NCBI GenBank assembly: GCA_947624335.1
Contig: CANQJX010000074.1
Coordinates: 1-7,915 of the forward strand
Origin: an uncultured Marvinbryantia sp.
GTDB taxonomy: Bacteria > Bacillota > Clostridia > Lachnospirales > Lachnospiraceae
Direction of reading: 5' to 3'
Length of the DNA stretch: 7,915 nt
The notes under the pieces are model-generated. The model was given only the letters and a program-made list of their open reading frames with translations. It was not told where the DNA came from and did not search any database. The position numbers and the translations under genes were made by a program. Positions within the stretch are counted from its first letter, which is position 1; each line of letters begins with the position of its first letter. This document shows, one piece after another, positions 6,388 to 7,915 of this stretch.

Positions 6388-6416
6388 TGGACATTTTGCA
6401 AAGTGTGTGTTATGAT
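6388..6416 (+). promoter_or_regulatory. Promoter of the SH3b-YARHG gene
   Basis: A TGGACA -35 box (6388-6393, 5 of 6) is followed after 17 bases by TATGAT (6411-6416, 5 of 6), with a TG extended -10 element at 6408-6409. The predicted start near 6423 leaves a leader of only about 13 bases before the ATG at 6436, so the ribosome binding site would sit at the very 5' end of the mRNA. Read-through from argS could also supply transcripts. Confidence 0.6.
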
Positions 6417-6435
6417 CAAGCGTGAGGTGAGGAAA

Positions 6436-7584
6436 ATGTCTAATAAGAGGAAATTAGCATCTATTTTAGGGGTTTGCGGCGCGACAGTCCTTGCAGGCGG
6501 CGGAAGCGCGTTCCTGACGAATACAGGATTATCCCTGCTGGACAGCGGCTGGCAGACCGAACAGGAATCGGAAGTAGATCCCGGTGAAGTGGAAACCGAG
6601 ACGCCGATTTCTGTCGAACAATTTTCAAAAACAGCAGATTCTTTTGTCATTTCGGCAAAAACAACATCGGCAAACGGACAGAAAACAAACAACACAAAAA
6701 CGCCCGCGGGAGAAAGCGGGAATTCGGGCGCGGACGGCGGCTCTGCGGATGACAGCACGATGTATACCACGCTGGATCTGAACGTAAGAAGCAGCGCGGG
6801 AACCGAGTCGGAAATTCTCGGCACCATTCCGGAGGGCGACAGCGTTACGCTTACGGGAAGGTCGGACGGCAACTGGGTGGAAGTCAGCTATGACGGAACA
6901 ACCGGTTATGTAAGCAGTTCCTATCTGACGTCCGGCGGCGGAACGGGAAGTTCCGGTACATCCGCAGGGGGTTCCTCTTCCGGCAGCGGATCGTATTCGG
7001 GTTCTTCGTCGGGCGCAGGCTCGTCAGGCGGCTCGTCGGGCGGAAGCGGTGCGTCCGCTTCGGTTGCGACCACAGGCACGATGTACGCCACGGCGGGCGT
7101 TAATGTGAGAAGCGGCCCGAACAAGAAATACAGCGTACTCGGTGCGATCGATACCGGAGAGGGCATCGGCGTTACCGGAAACGAGACCGACGGCTGGATC
7201 GAGGTGGTATATAACGGACAGATCGGTTATATTTACCAGTCCTATCTGGTATGGAACCAGAGCGATGTAAACAGCGGCGGATCTTCAAGCAGCAGCGCGT
7301 GGGACGACAGCTATTACATGTATGACGTAGACAGCCGTTCTCTCTCTGCAAGCGAGCTGGACGGATGGTCGGCTTCGGATCTGGCGATTCTGCGCAATGA
7401 GATTTTTGCGCGTCACGGCAGAATCTTTACAACTCCGAAGTACCGGGATTATTTTGCGCAGAAAACATGGTATCATCCCACTTACGACCCGTCGTATTTT
7501 GACGCGAACCTTGACAGTTTCTTAAACAGTTACGAGTGGGCAAATCTTGCGTTAATCCAGAAACTGGAAGACCAGAGAAGCTAA
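6436..7584 (+). CDS. Exported protein with two bacterial SH3 domains and a C-terminal YARHG domain
   Basis: This 382-residue protein is very likely exported. Residues 1-6 are basic, 7-29 are hydrophobic and end in GGGSAF, which could be a signal peptidase I site after A25 or an uncleaved anchor. An acidic and then polar spacer (40-106) follows. SH3b domain 1 spans about 107-164 (LNVRSSAG at 115-122, GYVSSSYL at 157-164); a glycine/serine-rich linker spans 165-213; SH3b domain 2 spans 214-272 (VNVRSGPN at 222-229, GYIYQSYL at 264-271). A YARHG domain fills about 292-380, with LRNEIFARHG at 319-328 and the WYHPTY element at 345-350. SH3b domains commonly bind peptidoglycan; YARHG is a domain of unknown function found in extracellular bacterial proteins. 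The start at 6436 is preferred over upstream codons because AGGTGA (6425-6430) lies 5 bases ahead and the promoter overlaps anything earlier. No enzyme domain is seen, so it may be a wall-bound adaptor. The gene lies 15 bases before the next one. Confidence 0.88.
   Translation: MSNKRKLASILGVCGATVLAGGGSAFLTNTGLSLLDSGWQTEQESEVDPGEVETETPISVEQFSKTADSFVISAKTTSANGQKTNNTKTPAGESGNSGADGGSADDSTMYTTLDLNVRSSAGTESEILGTIPEGDSVTLTGRSDGNWVEVSYDGTTGYVSSSYLTSGGGTGSSGTSAGGSSSGSGSYSGSSSGAGSSGGSSGGSGASASVATTGTMYATAGVNVRSGPNKKYSVLGAIDTGEGIGVTGNETDGWIEVVYNGQIGYIYQSYLVWNQSDVNSGGSSSSSAWDDSYYMYDVDSRSLSASELDGWSASDLAILRNEIFARHGRIFTTPKYRDYFAQKTWYHPTYDPSYFDANLDSFLNSYEWANLALIQKLEDQRS
6931..7056 (+). repeat. Low-complexity glycine/serine linker coding repeat
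   Basis: Residues 166-207 of the SH3b-YARHG protein are almost only glycine and serine, with a few alanines, threonines and tyrosines. The DNA here is a degenerate repeat of GGC, GGT, TCG, TCT and TCC codons, including near-tandem units around 7020-7050. Such tracts expand and contract by slippage, so the linker length may vary between strains. It works as a flexible spacer between the two SH3b domains. Confidence 0.8.
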
Positions 7585-7599
7585 GAGGGGGTACAAAAG

Positions 7600-7915
7600 A
7601 TGACGGATCATAATAATCAGCAGTATAAATGGCGTCAGAGGAAAAAACGCAACGCCCGCATAACCGTATGGCTTATCCTGGTAGTTGTGCTTGCGGCGTG
7701 CGGAACGTTTGCATACGAAGGAATCAAGGGCAGCGATCCGCAGAACACGGCGGAAAAGTATTTTCGCGCTGCGGCCGGGATTACGGATTATACCGTGGAG
7801 ACGGGAGAGCGTTCTCTGAACTCCGATAATCAGTTTGTGCAGGACTATACGTTTACCTATACGGCGGACGGAAAAGAAGAGAGCAGGAAGGTCAGCCTGA
7901 CCCAGTTAAACGAGA
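7600..7915 (+). CDS. Probable lipoprotein or membrane-anchored protein, 5' part only
   Basis: An open frame starts at ATG 7600 and runs off the window after 105 codons without a stop. A purine-rich GAGGGGG site (7585-7591) lies 8 bases ahead, and only 15 bases separate it from the SH3b-YARHG stop, so the two are probably one operon. The N-terminus is polar and strongly basic (WRQRKKRNAR at 11-20), followed by a hydrophobic stretch 21-33 and LAAC at 31-34, a good lipobox; C34 would be lipidated and kept at the outer face of the membrane. The positive region is longer than usual for a lipoprotein signal, so a plain single-pass anchor is the alternative. The visible outer part begins with a QNTAEKYFRAA stretch and then reads as a polar, probably beta-rich domain. 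I do not recognise the family. The NTF2-like lipoproteins that start with a similar helix are a weak guess only. Confidence 0.75.
   Translation, partial: MTDHNNQQYKWRQRKKRNARITVWLILVVVLAACGTFAYEGIKGSDPQNTAEKYFRAAAGITDYTVETGERSLNSDNQFVQDYTFTYTADGKEESRKVSLTQLNE

Noticed and set aside
5738..6394. Open frame of 218 codons on the minus strand inside argS
   Set aside because: It lies opposite conserved ArgRS core and anticodon-binding motifs and has no start signals.
6436..6520. LGVC at residues 11-14 of the SH3b-YARHG protein as a lipobox
   Set aside because: Valine before the cysteine is unfavourable and only about seven hydrophobic residues come before it, too short for a lipoprotein signal. 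A signal peptidase I site or an anchor fits better.
6921..7166. Minus-strand frame encoding a proline/acidic-rich peptide
   Set aside because: It is the mirror of the glycine/serine-rich linker codons and has no start signals.
1..7915. Mobile element, CRISPR or defence island
   Set aside because: No transposase, integrase, terminal inverted repeats, regular spaced repeats or nuclease genes are seen. The CwlT-like domain alone is not enough to call a conjugative element.

Overview
The window looks like chromosomal DNA of a Gram-positive anaerobe of the class Clostridia, probably a Lachnospiraceae member. The reasons are the moderately high GC, AGGAGG-type ribosome binding sites, consensus sigma-A promoters, and the gene set: a small LUD-domain protein, a galactokinase of the GRTEIGGNHTD type, and an SH3b/YARHG surface protein. 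This placement is inferred from protein character, not from a search. I see no rRNA, tRNA, CRISPR array, insertion sequence or phage gene. Coding density is very high and no gap between genes exceeds about 165 bases.

Layout from left to right. (1) At 1-296 (+) lies the C-terminal end of an Mrp/NBP35-type P-loop ATPase with its CxxC motif. (2) At 297-1055 (-) lies a membrane-anchored lysozyme-like muramidase of the CwlT N-terminal type; its stop codon directly abuts the stop of the ATPase gene. (3) At 1185-2468 (+) lies a GHMP-family galactokinase. It diverges from the muramidase gene across a 129-base gap in which the two apparent promoters share one palindromic -10 box. (4) At 2470-3810 (-) lies a MATE-family efflux transporter, separated by one base from the galactokinase stop. 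(5) At 3823-4455 (-) lies a LUD-domain (LutC/YkgG, former DUF162) protein, the first gene of a two-gene operon with the transporter; its stop codon overlaps the transporter's ribosome binding site. (6) At 4616-6376 (+) lies arginyl-tRNA synthetase (argS) with its own strong promoter. (7) At 6436-7584 (+) lies a secreted or surface-anchored protein with two bacterial SH3 domains and a C-terminal YARHG domain. (8) From 7600 (+) runs a likely lipoprotein or membrane-anchored protein, cut off by the window end and probably co-transcribed with gene 7.

The genes do not form one pathway. The units are a divergent muramidase/galactokinase pair, a LUD-MATE operon, argS, and an envelope pair made of the SH3b-YARHG protein and a probable lipoprotein. 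The muramidase and the SH3b protein both point to cell-wall business but lie in different units. Nothing here is a clear new defence or mobile system. The parts most worth following are the mutually exclusive divergent promoters, the two zero-gap convergent junctions, the galactokinase with an altered sugar-binding signature, and the uncharacterised SH3b-YARHG/lipoprotein pair.
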